Shown: positions 49,163 to 60,655, counted from the stretch's first letter. The stretch is DNA of 64,000 bases from Jiangella sp. DSM 45060 (GCF_900105175.1 NZ_LT629771.1:3977501-4041500); one strand, 5' to 3'. Program-made: numbers and translations. Notes: generated by a model not told the origin, from the letters alone.

Positions 49163-50503
49163 TCACTCGGGCGGCGTGAGCAGCCCGTCCACGTCGAGCA
49201 CCTCGCCGGTGGCGATGGAGCGCCAGATCGCCTCGCCGGTCGCCACCGCGCGGGCGCCGTCGGCGGAGTCGGCGAGCAGCCCGAGGTCCAGCGACTCGCG
49301 GCCCGGCCCGACGAACAGGTCGTGCCGCAGCAGCGGGTCGGCGCCCTCGTGGCCGCCGGCGACCGTCGCGACCTCGATGGTGCGCGCCTCGCCGAACAGC
49401 GGCCGGTACGTGATGTCGTCCGAGCCGGGCAGCGCCCCGCCACCCGGCAGCCGACTGTGCAGCGTCTCGATCTGGCCGTGGGTGCCGTTGATGGTGACCC
49501 GGTAGCCCTCCCACGGCGACGAGAAGTCGATCGTGTACGAGAGCGCGATGCCGCCGCGGTACGCGACCAGCGCGCTGTAGGTGTCCTCGACGTCGATCTC
49601 GTCGTCGTAAAGGTACATGTCCTGGCCCGCCGGGTACTGGTGGCCGTAGGACAGCCCGAACAGGCCGACGCGATCGGCGGCGGCGCCGTCGGGGAAGGTG
49701 TTGCTGCCCAGCTGGGCCTGGTAGTACGGGTCGTTGTCGCGCAGCGCGGCGCCGGTGAGCGGCGCGCCGTTCTCGTCGCGCGGGCGGTGCGGGCTGTCCG
49801 GTCCGTAGTAGTGCCGGCCGCCGATCGCGAACACCCGCTCCGGCACGTCGTCGAGCCACCACGACACGAGGTCCAGGTGATGCGTGCTCTTGTGCACCGA
49901 CAGGCCGCCGGACAGCTCGCGGCGCCGGTTCCAGCGCAGGAAGAAGCTGGCGCCGTGCCGGATGTCGACGTGGTAGTCGAGGCTGACGTGCGTCGGCCGG
50001 CCGATGGCGCCGTCGAGGATGAGCCGCTTGATGGTGCGGTGGCGCAGCGTGTATCGCAGGTTGTGGGTGACGCGCACCGTCGCCTTCGACGCCTGCTCCG
50101 CGGCCAGCACGGCGGCGGCGTCGGCGGCGGTCGTGACCATCGGCTTCTCGACGATGACGTCGACGTCGCGGCGCAGCGCGGCCAGCACGTAGGCGGCATG
50201 CGTGTGGTCCGGCGACGCCACCACGACGACGTCCGGCCGCACCTCGTCGACCATGCGGTCGAAGTCGTCCGGCGAGTACCACGCCAGCGGCGCGTGCCCC
50301 GGCGGCAGCAGCGACTCGTTGAACGCCGTCACCCGCGCCTCGTCCGGGTCCACCACCGCGACGACGTCGGCGTGCTCGGAGTAGTCCTCGGCGTTCTCGC
50401 CGTAGCCGAGCGCGGTGTCCGCGCCGCCCAGCGAGCCGAGGATGGGCCGCACGAAGCTCGCGACCCCGCGGTTGGACAGTCCGGCGATGGCGTAGCGGGT
50501 CAT
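49163..50503 (-). CDS. Gfo/Idh/MocA-family oxidoreductase
   Basis: A 446-residue NAD(P)-dependent oxidoreductase. The nucleotide-binding start is RYAIAGLSNRGVASFVRPIL, the catalytic-type segment VIVEKPMVTTAADAAAVLAA, and the C-terminal domain carries HKSTHHLDLVSWWLDD with the usual His. It resembles the long branch that acts on glycosides. ATG 50503 starts directly at the Rossmann fold and lies beside a cluster of TTGCAAG palindromes. It is divergent from the esterase/SGNH pair and may be co-controlled with it. Confidence 0.9.
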   Translation of the reverse strand: MTRYAIAGLSNRGVASFVRPILGSLGGADTALGYGENAEDYSEHADVVAVVDPDEARVTAFNESLLPPGHAPLAWYSPDDFDRMVDEVRPDVVVVASPDHTHAAYVLAALRRDVDVIVEKPMVTTAADAAAVLAAEQASKATVRVTHNLRYTLRHRTIKRLILDGAIGRPTHVSLDYHVDIRHGASFFLRWNRRRELSGGLSVHKSTHHLDLVSWWLDDVPERVFAIGGRHYYGPDSPHRPRDENGAPLTGAALRDNDPYYQAQLGSNTFPDGAAADRVGLFGLSYGHQYPAGQDMYLYDDEIDVEDTYSALVAYRGGIALSYTIDFSSPWEGYRVTINGTHGQIETLHSRLPGGGALPGSDDITYRPLFGEARTIEVATVAGGHEGADPLLRHDLFVGPGRESLDLGLLADSADGARAVATGEAIWRSIATGEVLDVDGLLTPPE

Positions 50504-50513
50504 GGCCAGAACC

Positions 50514-50554
50514 CTTGCAAGGTTCGACTGCAAGTGTCAAGGCAATCTTGCAGT
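50514..50554. promoter_or_regulatory. Cluster of CTTGCA/TGCAAG palindromes in a divergent promoter
   Basis: CTTGCAAG (50514-50521) is a perfect 8-bp palindrome. ACTGCAAG (50527-50534) and CTTGCAGT (50547-50554) form an 8-bp inverted repeat around 12 bases. They cover the region just upstream of the oxidoreductase start and face the esterase gene. A LacI-type repressor is the natural candidate; it may not be the one encoded at 62758, whose sites look different. Confidence 0.5.
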
Positions 50555-50610
50555 ATGGGAAGCAAACGGGCAGTTCACAGCGAGACAACCGATTGCGATA
50601 GTGTGCTGCG

Positions 50611-52652
50611 GTGACTTCCACGCGGCTCGGCTTCGCACCCAACCTGGACGGCTACGTGGACGCCGCCCTCGACCTCCAGCGCCACGTCGAGGGGCGTACC
50701 CGGCGGCGGCTGGCGGAGTGGGAGGAGCGGGCCGCGCGGATCGCGTCGGCGGCGTCGGGCGCGCGGGCCGCGTCGGAGGCGGACGTGCGGCGCGAGGGCG
50801 AGCGGGTGCGGGCGGCGGTGCTGCGCGGCCTCGGCGGTCTGCCGCCGTCGGACGGGACGGCGCCGCCGGTGCGCTGGTGCGGCATGGTGTCCGGCCTGCC
50901 GGACGACGCGGGGTACGGCATCGAGCGGCTGATCATCGAGACCGCACCCGGCGTGCACGCCACGGCCAACCTCTACCGACCCACCGGCGACCGACCCGCT
51001 GGCGACCAGACGGCCGACCTCGGCCGATCCGCCGGCGACGCGACGTTGTCGGTGCCCGCCCGTAGGGTGGGGGCCCTCCCGGCCGGGCGGGGTGACACTC
51101 CTGCCGTCGTGTTCGTGTGCGGGCATGCCGACGAGGCGAAGGCGTATCCGCAGTACCAGGCGGTGTGCGCGCGGCTGGCCCGGGCCGGTCTGGTTGTGCT
51201 GGCGCTGGACCCGTTCGGCCAGGGCGAGCGGCTCGGTTACCTCGACGACACCGGGCGCCCGCTGGTCAACCCCGGCACCGCCGAGCACACGTACGCCGGC
51301 CTGCAGTCGTGGTGGCTGGGGCAGTCCCCGCGCGCTGGTTCGTGCACGAGGTGCGCCGGGCGATCGATCTGCTCGAGACGCTGCCGGGGGTCGACGGAAG
51401 CAGGATCGGCCTGACCGGCAACAGCGGCGGCGGCTGGCTCACGACGCTGGCGACGGCGGTCGAGCCGAGGATCGCCGCGGCCGCGCCGGCCACGTTCGTC
51501 ACGTCGCGGGGCCGGTACCTCGACGGCGGGCAGCACCAGGACGCGGAGCAGGTCCTGCTCGGCGGCACCGAGCACGGCGTCGACCACGCCGACCTGCTGG
51601 CCGCCGCCGCGCCGCGGCCCGTGACGGTGCTGGCGGCGGAGTACGACTTCTTCCCGATCGAGGGCACCAGGGAGACCGTCCGGCGCGCCCAGACGACCTA
51701 CGCGGCGCTCGGCGCACCCGACGCGCTCACGCTGGTCACGGCCGCGACGACGCATCAGTACGCGCCGGAGCTGGCCGCCGCGGCCACCCGGTTCTTCTGC
51801 ACGGCGTTCGGTCTGCCGGCGCCGGACGACGAGACGGAGCCCGGCACGCTTCGCCTGGAGGCGCTGGCCTGCGGCGACACCGGCGAGGCGGCGGTCCTGC
51901 ACGACCTCACCGCGGCCGGCTACCGGGAACCCCGCGAACCGGCCGACCCCACCGACTGGCTGCGCGACCGGATCACCGCCGGCCGCGACGTGCCGGACGA
52001 GCCCGGCGTGCGGTGGCTGCCCGGCCCGGCCGGCAGCCGGCACGGCTTCTGGCGCACCGAGACCGGCCTCTGGAACGCCGGCGTCCTGCTCGCCGACGAG
52101 ACCGACGCCCGCCCGGGGCTGCGCCTCGTCCTGCTGCACGACGGCACCGCCGAGGCGACCACCGACCACCCGGTGCTGACCAGAGCCGCCCGCGACGACC
52201 GCGTCGGCGGGCCGCTGCTGGTCCTCGACGTCCGCGGGGTGGGCGCGCTCGCGCCGCGCGACCGGTCCGGACGGTCCCCGCTGAGCCACGACTCCACGAT
52301 GTACAAGCTGCTCGCCGACCTGCTCTGGCTGGACGACAGCCTGGCCGCGGCCCGCGCGTTCGACGTTACCCGCGCCATCGACGTCATGCTGGCCGGGCAC
52401 CCGGACCGGCCGGTGCACATCCACGCGGCCGGGCTCGGCGCCCACCATGCGATGCTGGCCGCGGCCGTCGACCCCCGCATCGTCGACGTGACGGTGTCCG
52501 ACCCGGTGGTCGACCTCGACCGGATCATGACCACGCGGCTGCACGACGACGGACGGGGAGCGTGGCACGGCGTGCTGCCCGGCCTGGCCGTGCACGCGCC
52601 GGGACGACGGCTGCACGACCTGCTCGGCACCCGGCTCAAGGAGGTTCCATGA
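50611..52652 (+). pseudogene. Alpha/beta-hydrolase (acetyl-xylan-esterase-like), broken by a frameshift near 51330
   Basis: The first part (50611 to about 51330) encodes an N-terminal region and a hydrolase core start (PAVVFVCGHADEAKAYPQYQ, VLALDPFGQGERLGYL). The frame is then lost at GGGGCAGTCCCCGCGCGCTGG, where one missing G would restore LGQSPARWFVHEV. The rest follows in the +2 frame to 52652, with the nucleophile Ser in GLTGNSGGGWLTTLA and the acid/His part at YDFFPIEGTRETV and THQYAPEL. Full length would be about 680 residues. A 48-bp repeat (51046-51093) is embedded in frame. Either a real recent pseudogene or a sequencing error. Confidence 0.75.
51046..51093 (+). repeat. 48-bp intragenic repeat with RecA-NDp-like promoter motif, copy 2
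   Basis: It contains TTGTCGGTG, eight bases (CCCGCCCG), then TAGGGT, an exact fit to the actinobacterial RecA-NDp/PafBC promoter pattern. The 25 bases 51047-51071 are identical to 29018-29042. A GC hairpin follows. It is translated as LSVPARRVG inside the esterase. Confidence 0.75.
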
Positions 52653-53269
52653 CGCTCGACGCCCGCACCGCCCTCACCGGCCCGACGCCGGTCGACTGGC
52701 TGTTCACCGGCGACAGCATCGTCGCCGCGGCGAAGTGGACCGGCGTGCACCGCGGCTACGCCGACCTGTTCGCCGAGCGGGTCCGCTACTGGCTCGGCCG
52801 CCGCGACGACACCGTCCTGAACACGGCGGTCAGCGGCTGGCGGGTGCCGAGGCTGCGCGACGCGCTGGAGACGTCGGTGCTGCGGCACGCGCCGCACGTG
52901 GCGATCATCGGGCTGGGCAGCAACGACGCCAACGACGGGCCGGACGGGCGGGCGGCCTTCGTCCGCGAGTACACCGACGTCGTGCGGCGCATCCAGGCGA
53001 CCGGCACCGACGTCGTGCTGCAGACGCCGCCGACGGTGGCGCCGACGCAGGCGCAGGCCCCGCACCTCGACTCCTACGCCGACGCCGTCCGCGAGGTGGC
53101 CGCCGACACAGGCGGCCACCTCGTCGACCACCACAAGACCTGGACGGCGGACGGCGACGAGGCGCTCGCGCTGCTGGTCGACGGGCTGCACCCGGGCCCC
53201 GAGGGGCACCAGAAGCTGGCCCGCGACCTCCTCACCGCCCTCGGCGACACCCACCCCACCTGGACCTGA
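52649..53269 (+). CDS. SGNH/GDSL-type hydrolase
   Basis: A 206-residue lipase/esterase of the SGNH superfamily. Block I is WLFTGDSIVAAAKWTGVHRG with the catalytic Ser, block III VAIIGLGSNDANDGPDGRAA with Gly and Asn, and block V DGLHPGPEGHQKLARDLL with the Asp and His. It has no signal peptide. ATG 52649 overlaps the stop of the upstream esterase by four bases and has AAGGAGG in front, so both were made as one operon. It probably removes acetyl or other acyl groups from imported glycans. Confidence 0.92.
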   Translation: MTLDARTALTGPTPVDWLFTGDSIVAAAKWTGVHRGYADLFAERVRYWLGRRDDTVLNTAVSGWRVPRLRDALETSVLRHAPHVAIIGLGSNDANDGPDGRAAFVREYTDVVRRIQATGTDVVLQTPPTVAPTQAQAPHLDSYADAVREVAADTGGHLVDHHKTWTADGDEALALLVDGLHPGPEGHQKLARDLLTALGDTHPTWT

Positions 53270-53296
53270 CGCGCCGCAAGCCGGGCAGCCCAGCCA

Positions 53297-53392
53297 GGTC
53301 GGCGGGCGGGGAACGCCGTCAGGGGTAGGCTGCGGGCGTCCGAGCGAGGCACGAGCGAGGCGGGCGGAGACGGCGTTCCCCGCCCGCCGACC
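53297..53392. terminator. 24-bp perfect inverted repeat with 48-bp loop between convergent genes
   Basis: Arms 53297-53320 and 53369-53392 are exact complements (both carry GGCGGGCGGGGAACGCCGTC or its inverse). The loop holds a direct repeat CGAGCGAGGCACGAGCGAGG. The SGNH gene ends at 53269 and the transporter ATPase gene at 53409 on the other strand. A two-way terminator is likely; the large loop could also mark a REP-like element. Confidence 0.6.
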
Positions 53393-53408
53393 GGACCGGC
53401 CCAGCGGA

Positions 53409-55207
<1,799 letters not shown>

Positions 55208-55211
<4 letters not shown>

Positions 55212-56365
55212 GTCGTCCTCCTTCCGTACGGGTCGGCGGAGTCTCGCAACCCGTCGCCGACGAAGTTGAACGCCACCACCGCCACCACGACCGCCAGACC
55301 GGGCAGCAGCAGCCACGGCGCCGTCGCCACCACCTGCACGCTCTGCGCGTCCTGCAGCAGCACGCCCCACGAGACCGCCGGCGCCCGCAGCCCGAGGCCG
55401 AGGAACGACAGCGACGTCTCGGCGAGGATCATCGCCGGCACCGCGAGGCTGACCGTCGCGATGATGTGCGAGAGGAACGACGGCAGCATGTGCCGCGAGA
55501 TGATCCGCCGCGTGCGCACGCCGTCGAGCTTCGCGGCCAGCACGTAGTCCTCGGTGCGGGTCTGCAGCAGCCGGCCCCGGATCACGCGGGCCAGACTGGT
55601 CCAGCCGAGCAGCGACAGGATGATGGTGATCATGAAGTAGGTGCGGGTGGGGCCCCACTGCGGCGGGATGGCGGCGGCGAGGCCGAGCCACAGCGGCAGC
55701 GTCGGTATCGACATGATCAGCTCGATGATGCGCTGGATCACCGAATCGATCCAGCCGCCGAAGTAGCCCGAGATGCCGCCCAGCACCAACCCCAGCACCA
55801 GGGAGATCGCCACCCCGGCGAGGCCGAGCGAGAGCGAGATCTGCGCCCCGTAGATGATCTTCGACAGCAGGTCGCCGCCGGTGCGGTCGGCGCCGAGCAG
55901 GTAGAACCGCTCCCCCGGCTCGGTCGGCCCGAACAGGTGGATGTTCGTGTCGATGACGCCGAGCAGCGAGTACTCGTCGCCGCGGACGAAGAAGCCGAGG
56001 TTGACCACCCGGCTGGTGTCCTCCTCGAACACCCGGGCCAGCGTCTCCGGGTCGGTCGATCCGGTGGTCGGGTGAACGTAGAACCCCTCGGAGAAGGAGA
56101 AGCTGGGCAGCTGCGGCGGCTGGTAGGCGTGGTCGGCGCTGGTGGTGTCCTTCGAGAACGGCGCGAAGAACCCGGCGAAGATCGCCACGACGTACATCGC
56201 GATCATCACGTACAGGCCGGCCATGGCCAGCTTGTGCCGGCGGAACCGCCACCAGATCAGCTGGCGCTGCGACGCGACGCTGACGTCGGCGGCGTCGCGG
56301 CCGGTCTCCGTGGCCGGGTCGCCGGGCGTCTCGACGTCCTGGCTGGGCAGTTGGTCGGTGCTCAT
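55208..56365 (-). CDS. Peptide/glycoside ABC importer permease (DppC/OppC-like)
   Basis: A 385-residue permease. A polar tail of 45 residues leads into the first helix (MAGLYVMIAMYVVAIFAGFF), followed by a periplasmic loop of about 100 residues with LLGADRTGGDLLSKIIYGA, the hallmark of the OppC family, and five more helices with the EAA loop DYVLAAKLDGVRTRRIISRH. It forms the pore with the permease at 56371-57363. Five bases separate it from that gene. Confidence 0.94.
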
Positions 56366-56370
56366 CGGCC

Positions 56371-57363
56371 TCACGCCTTCCCGAATCGCACGCGCGGGTC
56401 GATGGCGGCCAGCAGCAGGTCGGAGATCAGCGTGCCGATGACCGTCAACACCGCGATGATGAGGATGATGCCGCCGGCGAGGTACATGTCCTGCGACTTC
56501 AGCGCCTCCAGCAGCAGCGGCCCGATGGTGCCCAGCGCCAGCACCTGCGCCACGATGATCTCGCCGTCGAACAGCGACGGCAGGTGCCAGCCGGCGGTGG
56601 AGATGAACGGGTTCATCGCGATGCGCACCGGGTACTTCGTCACGAGCCTGCCCTCGGACAGCCCCTTCGCCCGCGCCGTGATGACGTACGGCTTGTTCAG
56701 TTCGTCCAGCATGTTCGCCCGGGTCACCCGGATGATCCCGGCGGTGCCGGCGAGGCCGATCACCACCACCGGGATCCACAGGTGGCCGAGCAGGTCGACG
56801 AACTTCCCGACGCCCCACGGCGCGTTGACGTACTCCGGTGAGAACATCCCGCCGACGCTCTGGTCGAACAGCGCGAACCCGAGGTACGCCAGCACCAGCG
56901 CCGCCAGGAACTGCGGCACCGCCAGCGCCACGAACCCGATGCCGGAGATCGTGTAGTCGCCCCAGGTGTGCTGCTTGATCGCCGAGTAGATGCCGGCAGG
57001 CAGGGCGATCGCCCAGGTGAACATCAGCGTGGCGATGCCCAGCGCCAGGGTGAGCGGCAGCCGGTCCGCGATCAGCGTCGACACCGGCTGCTGGAACTGG
57101 AACGACAACCCGAAGTCGCCGTGCAGCACGATGTTGCCGATCCACTTGATGTACTGCACCCAGAACGGGTCACCGATGCCGTAGCGATCCCGCAGCGCGT
57201 CCATCTGCGCCTGGTCGACGCTCTGACCGGCGGCCTCGAGCCGGGCCACCTGGGTGCTGAGGAAGTCGCCGGGCGGCAACTGGATGATGAAGAACGCGAT
57301 CATCGAGATCGCGATCAGAGTCGGGATCACATGCAGGACCCGCATCGCTATGAAGCGCCACAT
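56371..57363 (-). CDS. Peptide/glycoside ABC importer permease (DppB/OppB-like)
   Basis: A 330-residue permease with six helices, beginning MWRFIAMRVLHVIPTLIAIS and containing the OppB hallmarks RDRYGIGDPFWVQYIKWIGN and YVITARAKGLSEGRLVTKYP (EAA loop). ATG 57363 is preferred because the longer frame adds a non-homologous Ser-rich tail. It is the second gene of the operon after the binding protein. Confidence 0.94.
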   Translation of the reverse strand: MWRFIAMRVLHVIPTLIAISMIAFFIIQLPPGDFLSTQVARLEAAGQSVDQAQMDALRDRYGIGDPFWVQYIKWIGNIVLHGDFGLSFQFQQPVSTLIADRLPLTLALGIATLMFTWAIALPAGIYSAIKQHTWGDYTISGIGFVALAVPQFLAALVLAYLGFALFDQSVGGMFSPEYVNAPWGVGKFVDLLGHLWIPVVVIGLAGTAGIIRVTRANMLDELNKPYVITARAKGLSEGRLVTKYPVRIAMNPFISTAGWHLPSLFDGEIIVAQVLALGTIGPLLLEALKSQDMYLAGGIILIIAVLTVIGTLISDLLLAAIDPRVRFGKA

Positions 57364-57382
57364 CAGGGCGAGAGTCCTTTCG

Positions 57383-59350
57383 TCACTCGGCGAAGTAGAG
57401 CTGCTCCGGCTTGGAGATCCCCTCACGGCCGTAGTAGAAGGACAGCTTCGGCTCGTCGTCGCGGACGTTCTTCAGCGCGGTCTTCGCGATGACCGGCTGG
57501 AACGGCAGCCCGACCAGCCCGATCGCGTAGACGTTCTCGTCGTGTTGCTGCATGATCGCCCGGCCGGCCTCGATCCGGGCGTCGTCGGAGTCGGCGGTGC
57601 GCATGGCGTCCCAGGTGTCCATCAGCTGCTGGAACTCCGGGCTCGGCTGCATGCCCTCGGCCCCCGACGTCGAGTACCACTTGCCGTAGGCCGGCGCGGT
57701 GTGGCTGTTGTCGGCGGTCGGGACGAACCAGACCGGCTCGAGGTCGAAGTCGTCGGACGGGTGTGCGACGCCGTCGAAGTCGAAGTCGTTGGCCATCCGG
57801 ATCTCGGTGTACAGGGTCTGGTCGACCGGCCGGCTGACGACCTTGATGCCGATCTCGGCCCAGTTCTTGCGCACCATCTCGAACACGTCGGTCGGGGCCA
57901 GCCCGGCGTCGAAGTCGAGGTAGGTGATGACGAACTCCAGCGGGGCGCCGTCGGCGCGCAACCTGGTGCCGTCGCCGTTGCGCTGGGTCAGCCCGATCTC
58001 GTCGAGCAGCCGGTTCGCCTCGTCGACGTCGTACTCGATGAACCGCTCACCGCTGCCCTCGACGTAGTAGTCGGAGGACTCGGTGGCGATCGGGTGCCGG
58101 ATGACGCCCAGCCCGCCGAGCAGGGTGTCGTTCATCTCCTCGCGGTTGACGGCGTGCGAGAGCGCGGCCCGGAACCGGACGTCGCCGAACAGCTCGCGCA
58201 GCACGGGGTCGGCGTGCGAGAGGTTCGGGCAGATCGCCATCAGGCCGGCCGACGGCTGCCAGCGCAACACCTCGAACGCCTTCTGCTCGGCGTTCTGCAG
58301 GTACACCTGGGTGGAGTTGTAGCCGAGGTAGAAGCCCTGGAAGTCGAGGTCGCCGTTGGCCGCGCGCAGGTCCAGCGCGTCCTGGTCGAGCACCTGGATC
58401 TGCATGGTGTCGATGTAGGGCAGCTGCCGGCCGTCGGGGTCGGTCTTGTAGTAGTACGGGTTGCGCTCCAGCGCCGCGGTGCCGCTCTGCGCGTTGGCCG
58501 GGCTGGTGACCAGGAACGCGCCCAGGACCGGCCGCTCGACGTTCGTCCACCAGTTGTCCCGGTCGAAGAAGTACTGGTCCCAGGTGTCGAACCCGGCCGC
58601 GCTGGCCGCGGCGGTGACGGTGGCGGGGTCGGCGAGGTCGGCGTGGAACTGCTCCATGTAGTGCTTGGGCTTGAGGAACTGGAAGCTCACGCCGGGGTGA
58701 CACAGGAACTTCTCGAACAGCGCGAACGGCTGGGTGAAGTTGATGATCACGGTCAGCTCGTCCGGCGTCTCGATGGTCGGCCGGGTCTGGCCGGCGTCGG
58801 AGAACCAGAACGCCGGCGACGGGAACAGCACGTCGTGGTTGAGCACGTGGTCGACGGTGAACTTGAGGTCCGCGGACGTGAACGGCGCGCCGTCGGACCA
58901 CTTGAGGCCCTCGCGCAGCACGAACGTGTAGGTGCGGTTGTCCGGCGACTTCTCGAAGCTCTCCGCCAGGCTGGGCTGCGAGCCGTCGGCGGCCTTGTTC
59001 CACTCGATCAGGCCGGCGCTGGCGAAGGCCTGCAGCGCGCCGTCGTGCGTCGGCGTGGTCTGCGCGCGGCGCAGGTTGCCGCCGAAGCGCCCGACGCTGT
59101 CCCACGGCTCCACCACCATCGGGGTGGACGGCAACCGCTCGGCCAGCGCGGGCAGCTCGCCGGCGTCGACCCGCTCGGTCAGCATCGGCGACTCCAGCAC
59201 GTCCGGGTCGCCGCCGGCGGAGCCGAACGGGTTGGGCGACTCGTCACCGCCCGAACACGCGGCCGTGCCGAAGACCGCGAAGGCGGCCGCAAAGCCGCCA
59301 CCGGCCTTCAGCAACATCCTGCGCGAGACCACGATCTGTTCTGCCGACAT
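57383..59350 (-). CDS. ABC importer substrate-binding lipoprotein (DppA/OppA-like, family 5)
   Basis: A 655-residue extracellular family-5 binding protein. The signal has twin arginines (VVSRRMLLKAGGGF) and a lipobox ending FGTAAC (C32), so Tat export plus lipidation is likely. Family segments include SFEKSPDNRTYTFVLREGLK, KWSDGAPFTSADLKF and FRAALSHAVNREEMNDTLLG. ATG 59350 has GGAG six bases upstream. In carbohydrate loci such proteins often bind oligosaccharides rather than peptides; the neighbours here favour a glycan or sugar acid. Operators of the LacI type lie about 145 bp upstream. Confidence 0.94.
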   Translation of the reverse strand: MSAEQIVVSRRMLLKAGGGFAAAFAVFGTAACSGGDESPNPFGSAGGDPDVLESPMLTERVDAGELPALAERLPSTPMVVEPWDSVGRFGGNLRRAQTTPTHDGALQAFASAGLIEWNKAADGSQPSLAESFEKSPDNRTYTFVLREGLKWSDGAPFTSADLKFTVDHVLNHDVLFPSPAFWFSDAGQTRPTIETPDELTVIINFTQPFALFEKFLCHPGVSFQFLKPKHYMEQFHADLADPATVTAAASAAGFDTWDQYFFDRDNWWTNVERPVLGAFLVTSPANAQSGTAALERNPYYYKTDPDGRQLPYIDTMQIQVLDQDALDLRAANGDLDFQGFYLGYNSTQVYLQNAEQKAFEVLRWQPSAGLMAICPNLSHADPVLRELFGDVRFRAALSHAVNREEMNDTLLGGLGVIRHPIATESSDYYVEGSGERFIEYDVDEANRLLDEIGLTQRNGDGTRLRADGAPLEFVITYLDFDAGLAPTDVFEMVRKNWAEIGIKVVSRPVDQTLYTEIRMANDFDFDGVAHPSDDFDLEPVWFVPTADNSHTAPAYGKWYSTSGAEGMQPSPEFQQLMDTWDAMRTADSDDARIEAGRAIMQQHDENVYAIGLVGLPFQPVIAKTALKNVRDDEPKLSFYYGREGISKPEQLYFAE

Positions 59351-59494
59351 CGGCAACTCCTCACTGTCCGGTGCTCATTCAGCAGGTCCGTCGCCCACCA
59401 GGGCGTTGACGCCGTACGCGGCGCCGCGGCGAGTCAGGCGTTCACCCAGATCAGGAACGCCGGTCGCGGAAGCGTTGGGGAGAACCTACCGACC

Positions 59495-59525
59495 GCAAGC
59501 GGTTGCCGCAATAGCAACAGGTTGC
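59495..59525. promoter_or_regulatory. Two LacI-type operators before the importer operon
   Basis: GCAAGCGGTTGC (59495-59506) and GCAACAGGTTGC (59514-59525) both fit GCAAnnnnTTGC, 19 bp apart. A near-identical GCAAACGGTTGC occurs at 62621 before the other operon. A further pair GTTGC/GCAAC spans 59521-59539. They are the likely sites of the LacI regulator at 62758. Confidence 0.65.
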
Positions 59526-59560
59526 TGTTTCATTGCAACAGCGGCCGGTTCGGGGCCATC

Positions 59561-60655
59561 TCACCCTTCCCCGGGCGCCCAGGCCGGATCGAGCGGCTGC
59601 TGCGTCTCGAAGTCGGAGGTGACGTCGACGAACCGGCGCTGCGCCCCGGACTCCGCCACGGCCGCCGCGACGTCCAGCACATGCGCCGCGACCTCGGCGT
59701 TCGCCCGGTGCGGGCGGTCCGCCGCGATGGCCTCGGCCAGCTCCGCGACGCCCAGTCCGCGGCCCAGGCGGGCCCCTTCGGTGGGCACCTCCCGCCAGTC
59801 GTCGGTCCCGGCCGGGCAGAGCCGCAGCGGGCCGTCGAAGCGGTTGGGGTCTGGCAGCCGCAACGTGGCCTCGGTGCCGCCGATCTCCAGGAATCCGTGC
59901 CGCTTGCGCGGCGAGTCGAAGCTGAAGACGGTGGTCGCGACGGCGCCGGAGGCCAGCTCCAGCACGGCCGTGGTGTGCGTCGGCACCTCGGCGGCGAACC
60001 GCGTGCCGGCCCGCGGCCCGCTGACGACGACGCGTTCGGCCGGACCGTCGCGCTCCATCGCGGCGACCCGCCGCACCGGCCCGAGCAGCACCGTCAGCGC
60101 CGTCAGGTAGTACGGGCCCATGTCCAGCAGCGCGCCGGCGCCGGCAGCGAACAGGAACTCCGGCGCCGGATGCCAGCGGTCCGGCCCGGGGTCCTGGAAG
60201 CAGGCGATGGCCGACACCGGCCGGCCGATCGCGCCGGAGCGCACCAGCCGCAGCGCGGTCTGCACCCCTGCGCCGAGGAAGGTGTCAGGCGCGCTGCCGA
60301 CCCGCCGCCCGGCCTGCCGCGCCGCGTCGAGCAGCAGGTCCGCCTCGGCCCGCGACCGTGCCAGCGGCTTCTCGCCGTAGACGTGGTGCCCGGCCCGGAG
60401 CGCGGCGACGCCGACCTCGGCGTGCGCGGCGGGGACGGTGAGGTTGACGACGATGTCGACGTCCGGGCGGCCGATGACGTCCTCCGGGCCGCCCGCGTGC
60501 GGCACACCGGCCGCGTCCGCCGCCGCCCGGGCCCGCTCGACGTCCAGGTCGCCGCAGGCCACGACGTCGAAGCCGGGAACGCGCGGCAGGTTCTCCAGGT
60601 AGGTCCGGCTGATCGTGCCGCAGCCGACGACGCCGATGCCGACGCGCGCGCTCAC
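59561..60655 (-). CDS. Gfo/Idh/MocA-family oxidoreductase
   Basis: A 364-residue oxidoreductase: Rossmann start VGIGVVGCGTISRTYLENLP, catalytic Lys segment HVYGEKPLARSRAEADLLLD, C-terminal domain with ALLDMGPYYLTALTVLLG. It uses NAD(P) to oxidise or reduce a sugar hydroxyl. GTG 60655 overlaps the stop of the isomerase gene (GTGA). It is the last gene of a three-gene oxidoreductase-isomerase-oxidoreductase operon. Confidence 0.92.
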   Translation of the reverse strand: MSARVGIGVVGCGTISRTYLENLPRVPGFDVVACGDLDVERARAAADAAGVPHAGGPEDVIGRPDVDIVVNLTVPAAHAEVGVAALRAGHHVYGEKPLARSRAEADLLLDAARQAGRRVGSAPDTFLGAGVQTALRLVRSGAIGRPVSAIACFQDPGPDRWHPAPEFLFAAGAGALLDMGPYYLTALTVLLGPVRRVAAMERDGPAERVVVSGPRAGTRFAAEVPTHTTAVLELASGAVATTVFSFDSPRKRHGFLEIGGTEATLRLPDPNRFDGPLRLCPAGTDDWREVPTEGARLGRGLGVAELAEAIAADRPHRANAEVAAHVLDVAAAVAESGAQRRFVDVTSDFETQQPLDPAWAPGEG

